From NCBI GenBank assembly GCA_028284045.1, contig JANQSN010000058.1, positions 124,001 to 188,000 on the forward strand: a DNA stretch of 64,000 nt, written 5' to 3'. Below the pieces are notes generated by a model. The model worked only from the letters and a program-made list of their open reading frames with translations, did no database searches and was not told where the DNA came from. Positions 43,987-52,581 of the stretch are shown piece after piece. The stretch comes from Alphaproteobacteria bacterium (GTDB lineage Bacteria > Pseudomonadota > Alphaproteobacteria > DSM-16000 > Inquilinaceae). The stretch's first letter is position 1. Each line of letters starts with the position of its first letter. The translations under genes were made by a program, and so were the position numbers.

Positions 43987-44688
43987 ATGACGGGAAGCCT
44001 GACGTGGCTGGCGATCGCCGGCCTGGTTCTGCTGGGGACCCATTTCGGGATGTCTTCGGGGCCGCTGCGCCGTCCGATGGTCGCCGTGATGGGCGAGGGC
44101 GTGTTCAAGATCGTCTATTCAGCGATCTCGCTGGCCGCCTTCGTCTGGCTCGGCTGGGCCTTCGCCGACGCGCCGCCGGGCGATGTGTTGTGGGCGTTGG
44201 GGGGCTGGGGGACGGCGCTGTCCCATTCCTGCGTGCTGATTGGCCTGGTCTTGCTGGTCGCCGGCGTCAGCGGGCCGAACCCGACCCTGGAGGGCCGCAT
44301 GGTCGGCGGCGCGGAGCCCTTGGCGGTCGGCGGGGCGTTGCGCATCACGCGCCACCCGCTGATGTGGGCGATCGGGCTGTGGGGGATCGGGCATCTCTTT
44401 GCCAATGGCGAGATGCGCACGGTTCTGCTGATGGGAACGGTGACGGTGCTGGCGCTGTTCGGCACCGTGCTGCTGGATCGGAAATTCGCCCGGCGCGAGC
44501 CGCAGCGCTACCGCGACTTCGTGGTGGTCACGTCGAACCTGCCGTTCCTGGCCATTGTGACCGGCCGCCAGTCGGTGCGCGCGGCGTTCGGCGAGATCGG
44601 CAAGGTGCGCCCAGCGGCGGCGGTGCTGCTCTACCTGGCGCTGTTCTACGCCCATCCCTGGTTGGGTGGGGTGCCGCTCAGCTACTGA
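43987..44688 (+). CDS. NnrU family membrane protein
   Basis: The ATG at 43987 gives a 233-residue protein with six to seven helices. The motifs GTHFGMSSGPLRRPM, IVYSAISLAAFVWLGWAF, LRITRHPLMWAIGLWGIGHLFANG and LDRKFARREPQRYRDFV belong to NnrU, a family related to plant 15-cis-zeta-carotene isomerase. In denitrifiers nnrU is under nitric-oxide control. In phototrophs a carotenoid role is also conceivable. No nor or nir genes are nearby. The two roles cannot be separated from the sequence. Confidence 0.88.
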   Translation: MTGSLTWLAIAGLVLLGTHFGMSSGPLRRPMVAVMGEGVFKIVYSAISLAAFVWLGWAFADAPPGDVLWALGGWGTALSHSCVLIGLVLLVAGVSGPNPTLEGRMVGGAEPLAVGGALRITRHPLMWAIGLWGIGHLFANGEMRTVLLMGTVTVLALFGTVLLDRKFARREPQRYRDFVVVTSNLPFLAIVTGRQSVRAAFGEIGKVRPAAAVLLYLALFYAHPWLGGVPLSY

Positions 44689-44713
44689 CGGCGATCGCCG
44701 GCCGACCGCAGAG

Positions 44714-44751
44714 AAAAAGCGCCGGCCCCGGGATGTCCCCGGAGCCGGCGC
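44714..44751 (-). terminator. Intrinsic terminator of the thiolase gene
   Basis: A GCGCCGGC-rich stem with one internal mismatch (arms 44719-44732 and 44738-44751) is followed on the minus strand by TTTTTCTC (44718 downward). It lies in the convergent gap between NnrU and the thiolase and should also slow plus-strand transcription, although no T-run exists on that side. Confidence 0.85.
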
Positions 44752-44777
44752 CCGCGCGAATACACGATCAGGCGCGA

Positions 44778-45953
44778 TCAGGCGCGTTCGATGCACATGG
44801 CGATGCCCATGCCGCCGCCGATGCACAAGGTGGCGAGGCCCTTCTTGACGTCGCGCCGATCCATCTCGTGCAGGAGCGTGATCAGCACCCGCGCGCCCGA
44901 CGCCCCGACGGGGTGGCCGAGCGCGATGGCGCCGCCATTGACGTTCACCTTGTCGGAGTCGAAGCCGAGATCCTTGACCACGGCGCAGGACTGCGCGGCG
45001 AAGGCCTCGTTGGCCTCGATCAGGTCCGGCGTGTCGATATCCCAGCCGGCGAGCGCCAGGGCCTTGCGCGACGCCGGGATCGGGCCGGCGCCCATGACCG
45101 AGGGATCGATGCCGGCGGTCGCCCAAGAGACGATGCGGGCGAGCGGCGTAGCGCCCCGCTTCTCCGCGGTCTCCCGGGTCATCATGACGACCGCGGCGCC
45201 GCCGTCATTGATGCCCGACGAGCTGCCGGCGGTGACCGTGCCGTCCTTCTGGAACACCGGGCGCAGCGTGGACAGCTTCTCGTAGGTCGTCTCGCCGCGG
45301 ATGCCCTCGTCCTTGTCGATCACGGTGTCGCCCTTGCGGCCCTTGACGGTGACCGGGACGATCTCGCCGTCGAACTTGCCGTCGGCCTGGGCGGCGGCGG
45401 CGCGGCGCTGGCTCTCCGCCGCGAAGGCGTCCTGCTGGTCGCGGGTGATCTGCCAGCGCTGGGCCACGTTCTCCGCGGTGACGCCCATGTGATAGTTGTT
45501 GAAGACGTCGACCAGCGCGTCGATCAGCATGGTGTCGACCATCTTCGCGTCGCCCATCTTGGTGCCGGCGCGCAGATGCAGGGCGTGGGGCGAGCGGCTC
45601 ATGCTCTCCTGGCCGCCGGCGACGACGATGTCGGCCTGGCCGGTCAGCAGGCTCTGATAGCCCATGGCCACCGTGCGCAGCCCGGAGCCGCAGAGCTGGT
45701 TGACGGTCACCGCCGTGCTCTCGACCGGGATGCCGGCCGCCAGGGCCGCCTGGCGGGCCGGGTTGGCGCCGGCGGCGGCAGTGAGGATCTGCCCCATCAG
45801 CACCTCTTCCACCTCTTCGGCCTTCACGTTCGCCCGCTTCAGCGCCTCGGTGATGGCGGTGGCGCCCAGCTCATGGGCCGGGATACTGGCCAGCGCGCCG
45901 TTGAACACGCCGATGGCGGTCCGTGCGGCGCCCGTGATGACGACTTCCTGCAT
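44778..45953 (-). CDS. phaA: Acetyl-CoA acetyltransferase (thiolase)
   Basis: A 391-residue thiolase with all catalytic residues in place: nucleophile Cys in [34 protein letters not shown] with His, and the second Cys in [29 protein letters not shown] and the covering-loop region are as in the biosynthetic type. It condenses two acetyl-CoA to acetoacetyl-CoA for PHB or the ethylmalonyl-CoA pathway. No phaB or phaC is adjacent. It could equally be called atoB. The family call is secure, the choice of pathway is inference. Confidence 0.93.
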   Translation of the reverse strand: MQEVVITGAARTAIGVFNGALASIPAHELGATAITEALKRANVKAEEVEEVLMGQILTAAAGANPARQAALAAGIPVESTAVTVNQLCGSGLRTVAMGYQSLLTGQADIVVAGGQESMSRSPHALHLRAGTKMGDAKMVDTMLIDALVDVFNNYHMGVTAENVAQRWQITRDQQDAFAAESQRRAAAAQADGKFDGEIVPVTVKGRKGDTVIDKDEGIRGETTYEKLSTLRPVFQKDGTVTAGSSSGINDGGAAVVMMTRETAEKRGATPLARIVSWATAGIDPSVMGAGPIPASRKALALAGWDIDTPDLIEANEAFAAQSCAVVKDLGFDSDKVNVNGGAIALGHPVGASGARVLITLLHEMDRRDVKKGLATLCIGGGMGIAMCIERA

Positions 45954-46381
45954 TCCGTTGATTCCTCTTCGTCTGCTGCGGCTTTTGGCACTGGATGCGG
46001 CTGATGGTCACGTTACTACGGGTGGCCGTGGCGCGTCGCCGTTGCGGGGTACGGGGACTGTTTACCGTGGCCGGCGGATCGACGTCGAGCGCGGCGCCGG
46101 AGGCTGCCGCCGTAAGCTGCCCGTTTCTGATGGCTTGGACGATGGCCGAACGATGGCCGACCGGTGCGCGACGCGGGCTTGCGCAGACGCCATGCCCTAA
46201 GGCCGCAACGGCGGTTGATGATCCGGTCTCGCCCCACACGACGGGAGCACAGGATGCGGATCGGTCCGGTGCCGTGTCAACTCGTCTTCAAGCAGTCCGG
46301 TGCCGGGACAATTCGCCGGGCGCGGTGATCGGGCCGCCGGGCGCCGTGATGGGGCCCGCCCCCGTGGCGGGCAACCCCCGG
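45954..46381. other. Non-coding region upstream of the thiolase gene
   Basis: No gene is convincing in these 428 bases. There is an imperfect 21-bp tandem duplication at 46314-46355 (CGCCGGGCGCGGTGATCGGGC type) and a small GCCCGCC/GGCGGGC hairpin just before the end. The thiolase promoter should lie near 45960-46020. Confidence 0.5.
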
Positions 46382-46630
46382 TCAGTGCCTGCCGGCGGTG
46401 CCGGTCAGGGGGTCGTCGTCGCTCTGTCCGCCTCGGGCGATCATCGCCCGGTAGACCCGCCAGGCGATCTCCACAGAGACCTCGCCGGCGCGCGTGCCGG
46501 CCGCCAGCATCTCCGCGCTGGGTTTCAACGGGACCAGCGCCAACCCGGTCTCGCCGGGGAACGCACTGGCGGTTGAGGCGGCGTCGCCACCGATCATCAG
46601 CTCGCGGGTATCGTCGGGGCCATCCGGCAT
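46382..46630 (-). CDS. Small protein of unknown function
   Basis: The 82-residue frame starts at an ATG at 46630. The central part LALVPLKPSAEMLAAGTRAGEVSVEIAWRVYRAMI resembles short helical motifs seen in many uncharacterised alphaproteobacterial proteins. No ribosome site is clear, and the tail is polar. It is the only frame in this gap with plausible protein character. Unknown role. Confidence 0.4.
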   Translation of the reverse strand: MPDGPDDTRELMIGGDAASTASAFPGETGLALVPLKPSAEMLAAGTRAGEVSVEIAWRVYRAMIARGGQSDDDPLTGTAGRH

Positions 46631-47109
46631 GACAAGTCTCAACTCGAAGGGGGTGATGGGAAAGCCGAGACCGGCGTTTCACCGTCCATCAGCGGAGAGC
46701 GCAGCAAACATCATGCCAACGTTTCGAAAACCTCCTCTAAAGATATGAAATGCATGAAGAATTCCAGCTTTGTCAGCATCGGCGCGTGTCGAATTCGGGT
46801 CGCGCCGTGCGACAGGCACCATGCATATTGCAAGAATCCGTCTGGGAGTTGGTTGCAAATTGCGAATCCGCGTGCGACGCGTCGGCGCGGCTCGGCGCGA
46901 TCGGCCGGCAATCCGCGGCCTCGCCACGCAGGCGCCGACCCTTGCCGGTTGAGCCGGTGTCGCGGTCCGTGCTAGACGCCGCTTCGTGGACATGGCCGGC
47001 CGGACGGCACCGGCCACCCGAGCCTCCACCTCCACCGGAGTGCGCAAGAGGATAACGCCGTGGTGAGGCCGATCATGTCGCGAAGGCTATCGACGAAGGC
47101 GGCTGACGG
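46631..47109. other. Region upstream of sqdB without a clear gene
   Basis: The stretch 46690-46870 is less GC-rich than the surroundings and has several short overlapping frames on both strands, none convincing. Two GCATG-type palindromes (ATGCAT) occur near 46750 and 46825. Promoter elements for sqdB may be here, but no pair of boxes is convincing. Confidence 0.45.
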
Positions 47110-48288
47110 ATGAGGGTCGCTGTCCTGGGCGGCGACGGATTCTGCGGTTGGCCGACGGCGCTTCACCTATCCAACCAGGGTCACGACATCGCCATCGTCG
47201 ACAACCTGGCGCGCCGCAATGCCGACAACGAGCTGGGCACGGACTCGCTGACGCCGATCGCGCCGTTGCCGGTTCGGCTGAGCGCCTGGCGCGAGATCAG
47301 CGGCCGCGACATCGCCTTCCACAATTTCGACGTCGCGCGCGACTATGACGGCCTGGTGGCGCTGCTGCGGCGCTGGCAGCCGGATGCCGTCGTGCATTTC
47401 GCCGAGCAGCGGGCGGCGCCCTACTCGATGAAGTCGCCCTGGCACAAGCGCTACACCGTCGACAACAACATCAACGCCACCCACAACGTGCTGGCCGCGC
47501 TGGTGGAGGCGGCGCCGGACTGCCATCTGGTGCATCTCGGCACCATGGGCGTCTACGGCTACGACGCCGACGGGGTGACCATTCCGGAAGGCTATCTGCC
47601 GGTCCGCGTGGAGACCGCCGAAGGCGACTGGGTGGAGCGCGAGATCCTGCACCCGGCCAATGCCGGCAGCGTCTATCACATGACCAAGACGCTGGATCAG
47701 CTTCTCTTCCAGTTCTACGCCAAGAACGACGATCTGAAGATCACCGACCTGCATCAGGGCATCGTCTGGGGCACCCAGACCCAGGAGACGCGGCGCGACG
47801 AGCGGCTGGTCAACCGCTTCGACTATGACGGCGACTACGGCACCGTGCTGAACCGCTTCCTGATGCAGGCGGCGATCGGCTATCCCTTGACGGTGCACGG
47901 CTCCGGCGGCCAGACGCGCGCCTTCATCAATCTGCAGGACACGGTGCGCTGCGTGGCGCTGGCGCTGGAGAACCCGCCGCAACGCGGCGAGCGGGTCAAC
48001 ATCCTCAACCAGATGACCGAGGTTCACCGGGTGCGCGACTTGGCGCTGTTGGTCTCCCGCCTGACCGGGGCGGAGATCGATTATCTTGAGAACCCGCGCC
48101 GCGAGCAGGAGTCCAACGAGCTGAATGCCGAGGCGCGGCGGCTGCCGGATCTCGGCCTCCAGCCGATCACGCTGGCAGACGGCCTGTTGGGCGAGGTCAT
48201 CGAGATCGCCCGCCAGTACCGCCACCGCTGCGACGTCAGCCGGATTCCCTGCCGCTCCCACTGGCGCGCCGCGGCTCCCGACCGGTAG
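47110..48288 (+). CDS. sqdB: UDP-sulfoquinovose synthase
   Basis: A 392-residue extended SDR matching SqdB/SQD1: VLGGDGFCGWPTALHLSNQG, VDNLARR followed by LGTDSLTPI, VHFAEQRAAPYSM, and the catalytic Thr-Tyr-Lys set (GTMGVYGY and VYHMTK). IVWGTQTQET and VNRFDYDGDYGTVLNRFL are further hallmarks. The enzyme makes UDP-sulfoquinovose from UDP-glucose and sulfite for the sulfolipid SQDG, common in phototrophic membranes. No sqdD or other glycosyltransferase partner is adjacent. The call is firm because these motifs separate SqdB from other epimerases. Confidence 0.95.
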   Translation: MRVAVLGGDGFCGWPTALHLSNQGHDIAIVDNLARRNADNELGTDSLTPIAPLPVRLSAWREISGRDIAFHNFDVARDYDGLVALLRRWQPDAVVHFAEQRAAPYSMKSPWHKRYTVDNNINATHNVLAALVEAAPDCHLVHLGTMGVYGYDADGVTIPEGYLPVRVETAEGDWVEREILHPANAGSVYHMTKTLDQLLFQFYAKNDDLKITDLHQGIVWGTQTQETRRDERLVNRFDYDGDYGTVLNRFLMQAAIGYPLTVHGSGGQTRAFINLQDTVRCVALALENPPQRGERVNILNQMTEVHRVRDLALLVSRLTGAEIDYLENPRREQESNELNAEARRLPDLGLQPITLADGLLGEVIEIARQYRHRCDVSRIPCRSHWRAAAPDR

Positions 48289-48375
48289 CGGCGAGGTCCG
48301 CCACCCCCTTCAGTGCCGCCGGGCCGGCCCTTTCGTGCCGGCCCCACCTCTATCGAGATGAAAGAGAGAAAGACG

Positions 48376-49359
48376 ATGAGCTTCACCGTTGTCGAGCAGG
48401 CCCCCGCCCGGCTGAACCGTAGCGAGCTGGCGGTGCCCGGCAGCAATGTGCGCGCGGTGGAGAAGTCTGCCAGCCTGCCGGTGGACGTCGTCTTCCTGGA
48501 TCTTGAGGATGCGGTGGCGCCGGACGAAAAGGAGACGGCGCGCAAGAACGTCATCGCCGCGATCAACGATATCGACTGGGGCAACAAGACCCTGTCGGTC
48601 AGGATCAACGGCCTCGACACCCACTATATGTATCGCGATGTCGTCGATGTGCTGGAGCAGACCAACGGCCGCCTCGACCTGATCATGATCCCCAAGGTCG
48701 GCACCGCGGCGGACGTCTACGCGGTCGACATGCTGGTCACCCAGGTCGAGAACGCGATGGGCCGCGAAAAGCGTATCGGCTTCGAGATGATCATCGAGAC
48801 GGCGCTCGGCATGGCCAATGTCGACGAGATCGCCCGCGCGTCGAAGCGCAACGAGAGCCTGCATTTCGGCGTCGCCGACTACGCCGCCTCGACCCGTGCC
48901 CGCACCACGGTGATCGGTGGCCCCAACCCGATGTATGGCGTGCTGACCGATGCGCCGGAGGGCGGGGGTGAGCGCGACTATCACTGGGGCGACATGTGGC
49001 ACTACGCCATCGCCCGGATGGTGGTGGCGGCGCGCGCGGCGGGCCTGCGCCCGCTCGACGGGCCGTTCGGCGACTTCAACGATGCCGACGGCTACCGCGC
49101 CCAGGCCAACCGGGCGGCCGTCCTGGGCTGCGAGGGCAAATGGGCGATCCACCCGAGCCAGGTGGACTTCGCCAACGAGGTGTTCAGCCCGTCGGACGTG
49201 GAGATCGACCGTGCAAAGCGCATCCTCGACGCGATGGCCCAGGCCGCCCGGGAGGGCAAGGGTGCGGTCCAGCTCGATGGCCGGCTGATCGACATCGCGT
49301 CGATCAAGCAGGCGGAGAACATGGTCCGCAAGGCCGAGCAGATCGCCCAGAACCAGTAA
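48376..49359 (+). CDS. mcl1: L-malyl-CoA/beta-methylmalyl-CoA lyase-like protein
   Basis: The start at 48376 gives 327 residues of the CitE/HpcH aldolase family. VDVVFLDLEDAVAPDEK, LSVRINGLDTHYMYRDVVDVLEQ, IMIPKVG, FEMIIETALG (metal Glu), GVADYAAS (metal Asp), DGPFGDFNDADGYRAQA and KWAIHPSQV closely follow the Mcl1 of Rhodobacter as I recall it. That enzyme cleaves beta-methylmalyl-CoA and malyl-CoA in acetate assimilation. A segment around residues 192-205 (TDAPEGGGERDYHW) is longer than in the Rhodobacter protein. It precedes accA by 81 bases. It could also be a related citrate lyase beta-like enzyme. Confidence 0.85.
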   Translation: MSFTVVEQAPARLNRSELAVPGSNVRAVEKSASLPVDVVFLDLEDAVAPDEKETARKNVIAAINDIDWGNKTLSVRINGLDTHYMYRDVVDVLEQTNGRLDLIMIPKVGTAADVYAVDMLVTQVENAMGREKRIGFEMIIETALGMANVDEIARASKRNESLHFGVADYAASTRARTTVIGGPNPMYGVLTDAPEGGGERDYHWGDMWHYAIARMVVAARAAGLRPLDGPFGDFNDADGYRAQANRAAVLGCEGKWAIHPSQVDFANEVFSPSDVEIDRAKRILDAMAQAAREGKGAVQLDGRLIDIASIKQAENMVRKAEQIAQNQ

Positions 49360-49440
49360 CCGGCCGGGCGGCCGCCGATCGCGGCCGCCCGTCGTCCGCC
49401 CGCCGCCGTCCTCCGTCCGTCTTCTGGCCCGTCCCCACCG

Positions 49441-50406
49441 ATGCGCACCTTCCTGGACTTCGAACGCCCGATCGCCGATGTCGAGGGCAAGATCAAGGAG
49501 TTGCGGGCGCTTGCCCAGGACGGCGATATCAACCTCGCCGACGATATCGCCCGCCTGGAGACCAAGGTCGACCGCCTGCTGCGCACCACCTACGACCGGC
49601 TGACGCCGGTCCAGAAGGTGGAGGTGGCACGCCATCCGAGCCGTCCGCGCTTCGCCGACTACGCCGACCGGTTGCTGAGCGAGTTCGTGCCGCTGGCCGG
49701 CGACCGCCTGTTCGGCGAGGACAGTGCGCTGGTCGGCGGGATCGGCCGGTTCCGCGGCCGGACCGTCGTGGCCATGGGGCACGAGAAGGGCAGCGACACC
49801 GACAGCCGGGTCCGGTCGAATTTCGGCATGGCGAAGCCGGAGGGCTACCGCAAGGCCCAGCGCCTGATGCGCCTGGCGGAGCGGTTCGCCCTGCCGATCG
49901 TGTCCTTCGTCGACACGCCCGGCGCCTATCCCGGCGTGGCGTCGGAGGAGCGCGGCCAGGCCGAGGCGATCGCCCGGTCGATCGACACCTGCCTGCAGGT
50001 GCGCGTGCCGCTGATCGCCGTGGTGATCGGCGAGGGCGGCTCCGGCGGGGCCATCGCCATCGCGGCGGCCGACCGGGTGATCATGCTGGAGCATGCCGTC
50101 TATTCGGTGATCTCGCCGGAGGGCTGCGCCTCGATCCTCTGGCGCAGCGCCCAGCAGAACGCCGAGGCGGCGACGGCGCTGCGCCTGACGGCGCAGGACC
50201 TGCGGGCCTTCGGTCTGATCGACCGGATCGTCGAGGAGCCGATCGGCGGCGCGCACCGCCAATGCGAGGAGGCCTGCCGGCGGGTGGGCGACGCGATCGC
50301 CGCGGTCCTCGACGACCTGACCGGCGACGGCGCGCCCGACGGCGTCGCCCTGGTCGCCGAGCGGCGTCAGAAGTTTCTGGGCATGGGCCGCCCGGCGGCC
50401 GGCTGA
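49441..50406 (+). CDS. accA: Acetyl-CoA carboxylase, carboxyltransferase subunit alpha
   Basis: A 321-residue protein starting MRTFLDFERPIADVEGKIKE. It has the AccA pattern: FADYADRLLSEFVPLAGDRLFGED, GHEKGSDTDSRVRSNFGM, KPEGYRKAQRLMRLAERF, FVDTPGAYPGVASEERGQ, and the oxyanion glycines in GEGGSGGAIAIAAADRV, then EGCASILWRS. With AccD it transfers carboxylate from biotin to acetyl-CoA, the first step of fatty acid synthesis. Confidence 0.97.
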   Translation: MRTFLDFERPIADVEGKIKELRALAQDGDINLADDIARLETKVDRLLRTTYDRLTPVQKVEVARHPSRPRFADYADRLLSEFVPLAGDRLFGEDSALVGGIGRFRGRTVVAMGHEKGSDTDSRVRSNFGMAKPEGYRKAQRLMRLAERFALPIVSFVDTPGAYPGVASEERGQAEAIARSIDTCLQVRVPLIAVVIGEGGSGGAIAIAAADRVIMLEHAVYSVISPEGCASILWRSAQQNAEAATALRLTAQDLRAFGLIDRIVEEPIGGAHRQCEEACRRVGDAIAAVLDDLTGDGAPDGVALVAERRQKFLGMGRPAAG

Positions 50407-50483
50407 CGGGCGGGCTTGCGTATGTTCTCTTTATGTTCTTCAATCCCGGCGCGACGTCATCGCAGCGCCAGGGGATTGCGGGC

Positions 50484-50858
50484 ATGCACAAGAGCCGTTT
50501 GGGATCTTTGGTCATCGACTGCCGGGCCGACGACCTGACGGATAGCGCGGGGTTCTGGGCGGCGGCGCTGGGTTATCCGCCCCATCCCGATCAGCCCGAC
50601 CCGACCTATGTCGCCCTGACCGCGCCGGATCGGGAACTGCGGCTCTTGCTGCAGCGGGTCGACCACGACAGCCGCGTCCATCTCGACATCGAGACCGACG
50701 ACATCGCCGCGGAGACGGCGCGGCTGGAAGGTCTCGGCGCCCGGCGGATCGGTGCGGTGAAGAGCTGGGTGGTGATGGAGGCGCCGAGCGGCCACCGTTT
50801 CTGCGTGGTGCCGCCGCAGCGCCCGGACTTCGCGGAGAACGCGACGGAATGGTCGTGA
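50484..50858 (+). CDS. Glyoxalase-like (VOC-fold) protein
   Basis: The start at 50484 gives 124 residues: GSLVIDCRADDLTDSAGFWAAALGYP, then DRVHLDIETDD-like strands (SRVHLDIETDDIAAETARLEGLGA) and a last strand with MEAPSGHRFCVVPPQ. This is one VOC (beta-alpha-beta-beta-beta) unit of the glyoxalase-like type with a possible metal His/Glu set. The metal ligands cannot be assigned with confidence. Function is unknown. It is last of the sqdB-accA run, and a hairpin repeat follows. Confidence 0.8.
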   Translation: MHKSRLGSLVIDCRADDLTDSAGFWAAALGYPPHPDQPDPTYVALTAPDRELRLLLQRVDHDSRVHLDIETDDIAAETARLEGLGARRIGAVKSWVVMEAPSGHRFCVVPPQRPDFAENATEWS

Positions 50859-50907
50859 CGTGACGGCGGCGCGTCGGCGGAGATTTCCAGCCGATCGAAC
50901 CGCAGAG

Positions 50908-50927
50908 ATTCCCGCTTGCGCGGGAAT
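50908..50927. repeat. Short palindromic repeat (ATTCCCGC-loop-GCGGGAAT)
   Basis: An 8-bp perfect stem with a four-base loop, flanked by GAG and GACG, lies in the gap between convergent genes. The word GATTCCCGC...GCGGGAATGAC is a common dispersed motif in proteobacterial genomes. It may act as a bidirectional transcript end. Confidence 0.65.
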
Positions 50928-50964
50928 GACGTTCCGAGAAAATTTATTGTTTTTCAGGGGTTTG

Positions 50965-52302
50965 TTAAGGCGCGGTGGCCGCTGATCGGTCGATCAGACG
51001 CTCGGGCGGCAGGGCGACGGTGACGGTGGTGCCGTCGCCGGGCCGGCTGGTGATCGCCAGCCTTCCCTGGTGTAGCTCGGCGATCTCGCGCACCAGCGGC
51101 AGCCCGAGGCCGGCGCCCTTGAAGCGGCGGGCCATGAAGATATCGGTCCGGTCGGCGGGACGCAGGGCGTCGGCGATCGCCGCCGGCGTCATGCCGATGC
51201 CGGTGTCCGCCACCGACAGCACCAACCCGCCGTCCTCGGCGCGCCGGATCGTGACGGTGACGCGGCCCTCCGGCGTGGTCGCCGCGATCGCGTTGGACAA
51301 CAGATGTACGACCACCTGGCCGAGCATGCGGCGGTCGCCCCGGATCGCCGGCAGGGCCTCCGGGATCGCGGCATCGACCAGCACCTGCGACCGGTCGGCC
51401 CGCACCTGCACCAGCTTGCAGGCCGTCGACACCACGGCATAGAGATCGACGGCCGTGTCTTCGGGGGTGCCGATCCGATCGCTGCCCTGAGCGAAGTCCA
51501 GCACGGTGTCGATGATCGCCAGCAGGTCCATCCCGCTCTTCAACACGGTGCCGGCATAGTCGACATAACGGGCGCTGCCGAGCGGGCCGAAGGCCTGGCT
51601 GGCGATCAGCTCGGAGAAGCCGATGACCGCGTTCAGCGGCGTGCGCAGCTCGTGGCCCATCAGCGCCAGGAAATCCGCCTTGGTGCGGTCGGCGTCGGCG
51701 ACCGCCAGGCGCGATCCTTCCAGCGCCCGGGTCAGCCGCGTGCGCTCCTCCACGGTCCGGCAGGTCAGCAGGACCGCCTGCAGGACGTCCTGGAGGAACG
51801 GGTCATCGGCCGGCGCGGGCGCCGGTTCGGCGTCGCCGGCATAGCCCAGCGCCAGAATGAGGCCGCTGTCCGCATCGCGGCTCCAGCGGATGTCGGGCAG
51901 GCTCAAGGACCGCGCCAGATGGTCGCCCAGCCGGTCCCACTCGCCGGCGCCGCCATCCGTACCCAGGTCGCCGGGCACCCGGATCGGTGCCAGCGGGGCG
52001 GCCGGGTGCGCCCGGACGACCGACAGCGCGCCGTCCTCGTCGGCCGGGCGCAGCAGCACCGCGGCGTCCGCGCCGAGGGTTCCCGCCGCGATCGCCAGGA
52101 TGTCGCCGATGTCGCCGGTCCCGCCGGCGCCGGCCTGATTGGCCAGCCGATGCAGGTCGACGATCAGGCGGGTGGCCCGCCGCATCGCCGTCTCGTCCGT
52201 GCGGGCGCGTCGCAGAGGGGACTCCGCCGGAACCGGGCGGCGCCTGCGCCGTCCCGGTGGGGCACCCGGTTGCGACGGGGTGTCGAACCACCTTTCGGTC
52301 AC
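50965..52302 (-). CDS. Soluble sensor histidine kinase
   Basis: The GTG at 52302 (GGAGAG upstream) is chosen as start, giving 445 residues. An upstream GTG at 52395 would add 31 residues of unlikely composition. Residues of the first 200 resemble a GAF-type sensor without membrane helices. HisKA carries FLALMGHELRTPLNAVIGFSEL, followed by an ATPase domain with VVHLLSNAIAAT, VADTGIGMTP and GAGLGLPLVREI. No receiver domain or regulator gene is adjacent, so it is an orphan kinase whose partner is not in the window. Confidence 0.88.
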   Translation of the reverse strand: MTERWFDTPSQPGAPPGRRRRRPVPAESPLRRARTDETAMRRATRLIVDLHRLANQAGAGGTGDIGDILAIAAGTLGADAAVLLRPADEDGALSVVRAHPAAPLAPIRVPGDLGTDGGAGEWDRLGDHLARSLSLPDIRWSRDADSGLILALGYAGDAEPAPAPADDPFLQDVLQAVLLTCRTVEERTRLTRALEGSRLAVADADRTKADFLALMGHELRTPLNAVIGFSELIASQAFGPLGSARYVDYAGTVLKSGMDLLAIIDTVLDFAQGSDRIGTPEDTAVDLYAVVSTACKLVQVRADRSQVLVDAAIPEALPAIRGDRRMLGQVVVHLLSNAIAATTPEGRVTVTIRRAEDGGLVLSVADTGIGMTPAAIADALRPADRTDIFMARRFKGAGLGLPLVREIAELHQGRLAITSRPGDGTTVTVALPPERLIDRSAATAP

Positions 52303-52581
52303 GCTGCTCTCCCGATGCGCCCAAGCCGTGTCAAGGAGGGGGAGCCAAGCCTCAGGGGACGCCAACGCTGCGAAGTTTGTGCCGCATTGCAGCACAAATC
52401 CTGGGGTTGTGATACAATATTCGATCGATCCCGCGCGTCATTGCACCGGAACCGCCGTGACGGGCGCGCCCGCATCGGATCGTGCCGGCGATGGCAGATG
52501 GCGTCGGCCGCTAGGGAAACCAGGGTTCGCGCGTGCGATATGCTGACACAGTGCCTTGGCGAGGCGCCCTCGCGGGCGGTG

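Noticed and set aside
46750-47055. A 101-codon plus-strand frame in the gap before sqdB
   Set aside because: It overlaps minus-strand frames of equal quality and ends in a proline-rich stretch. No ribosome site or family pattern supports it.
52559-52573. Small GCGAGG hairpin just after the secA stop
   Set aside because: The stem is only six base pairs and no T-run follows, so it cannot be called a terminator.
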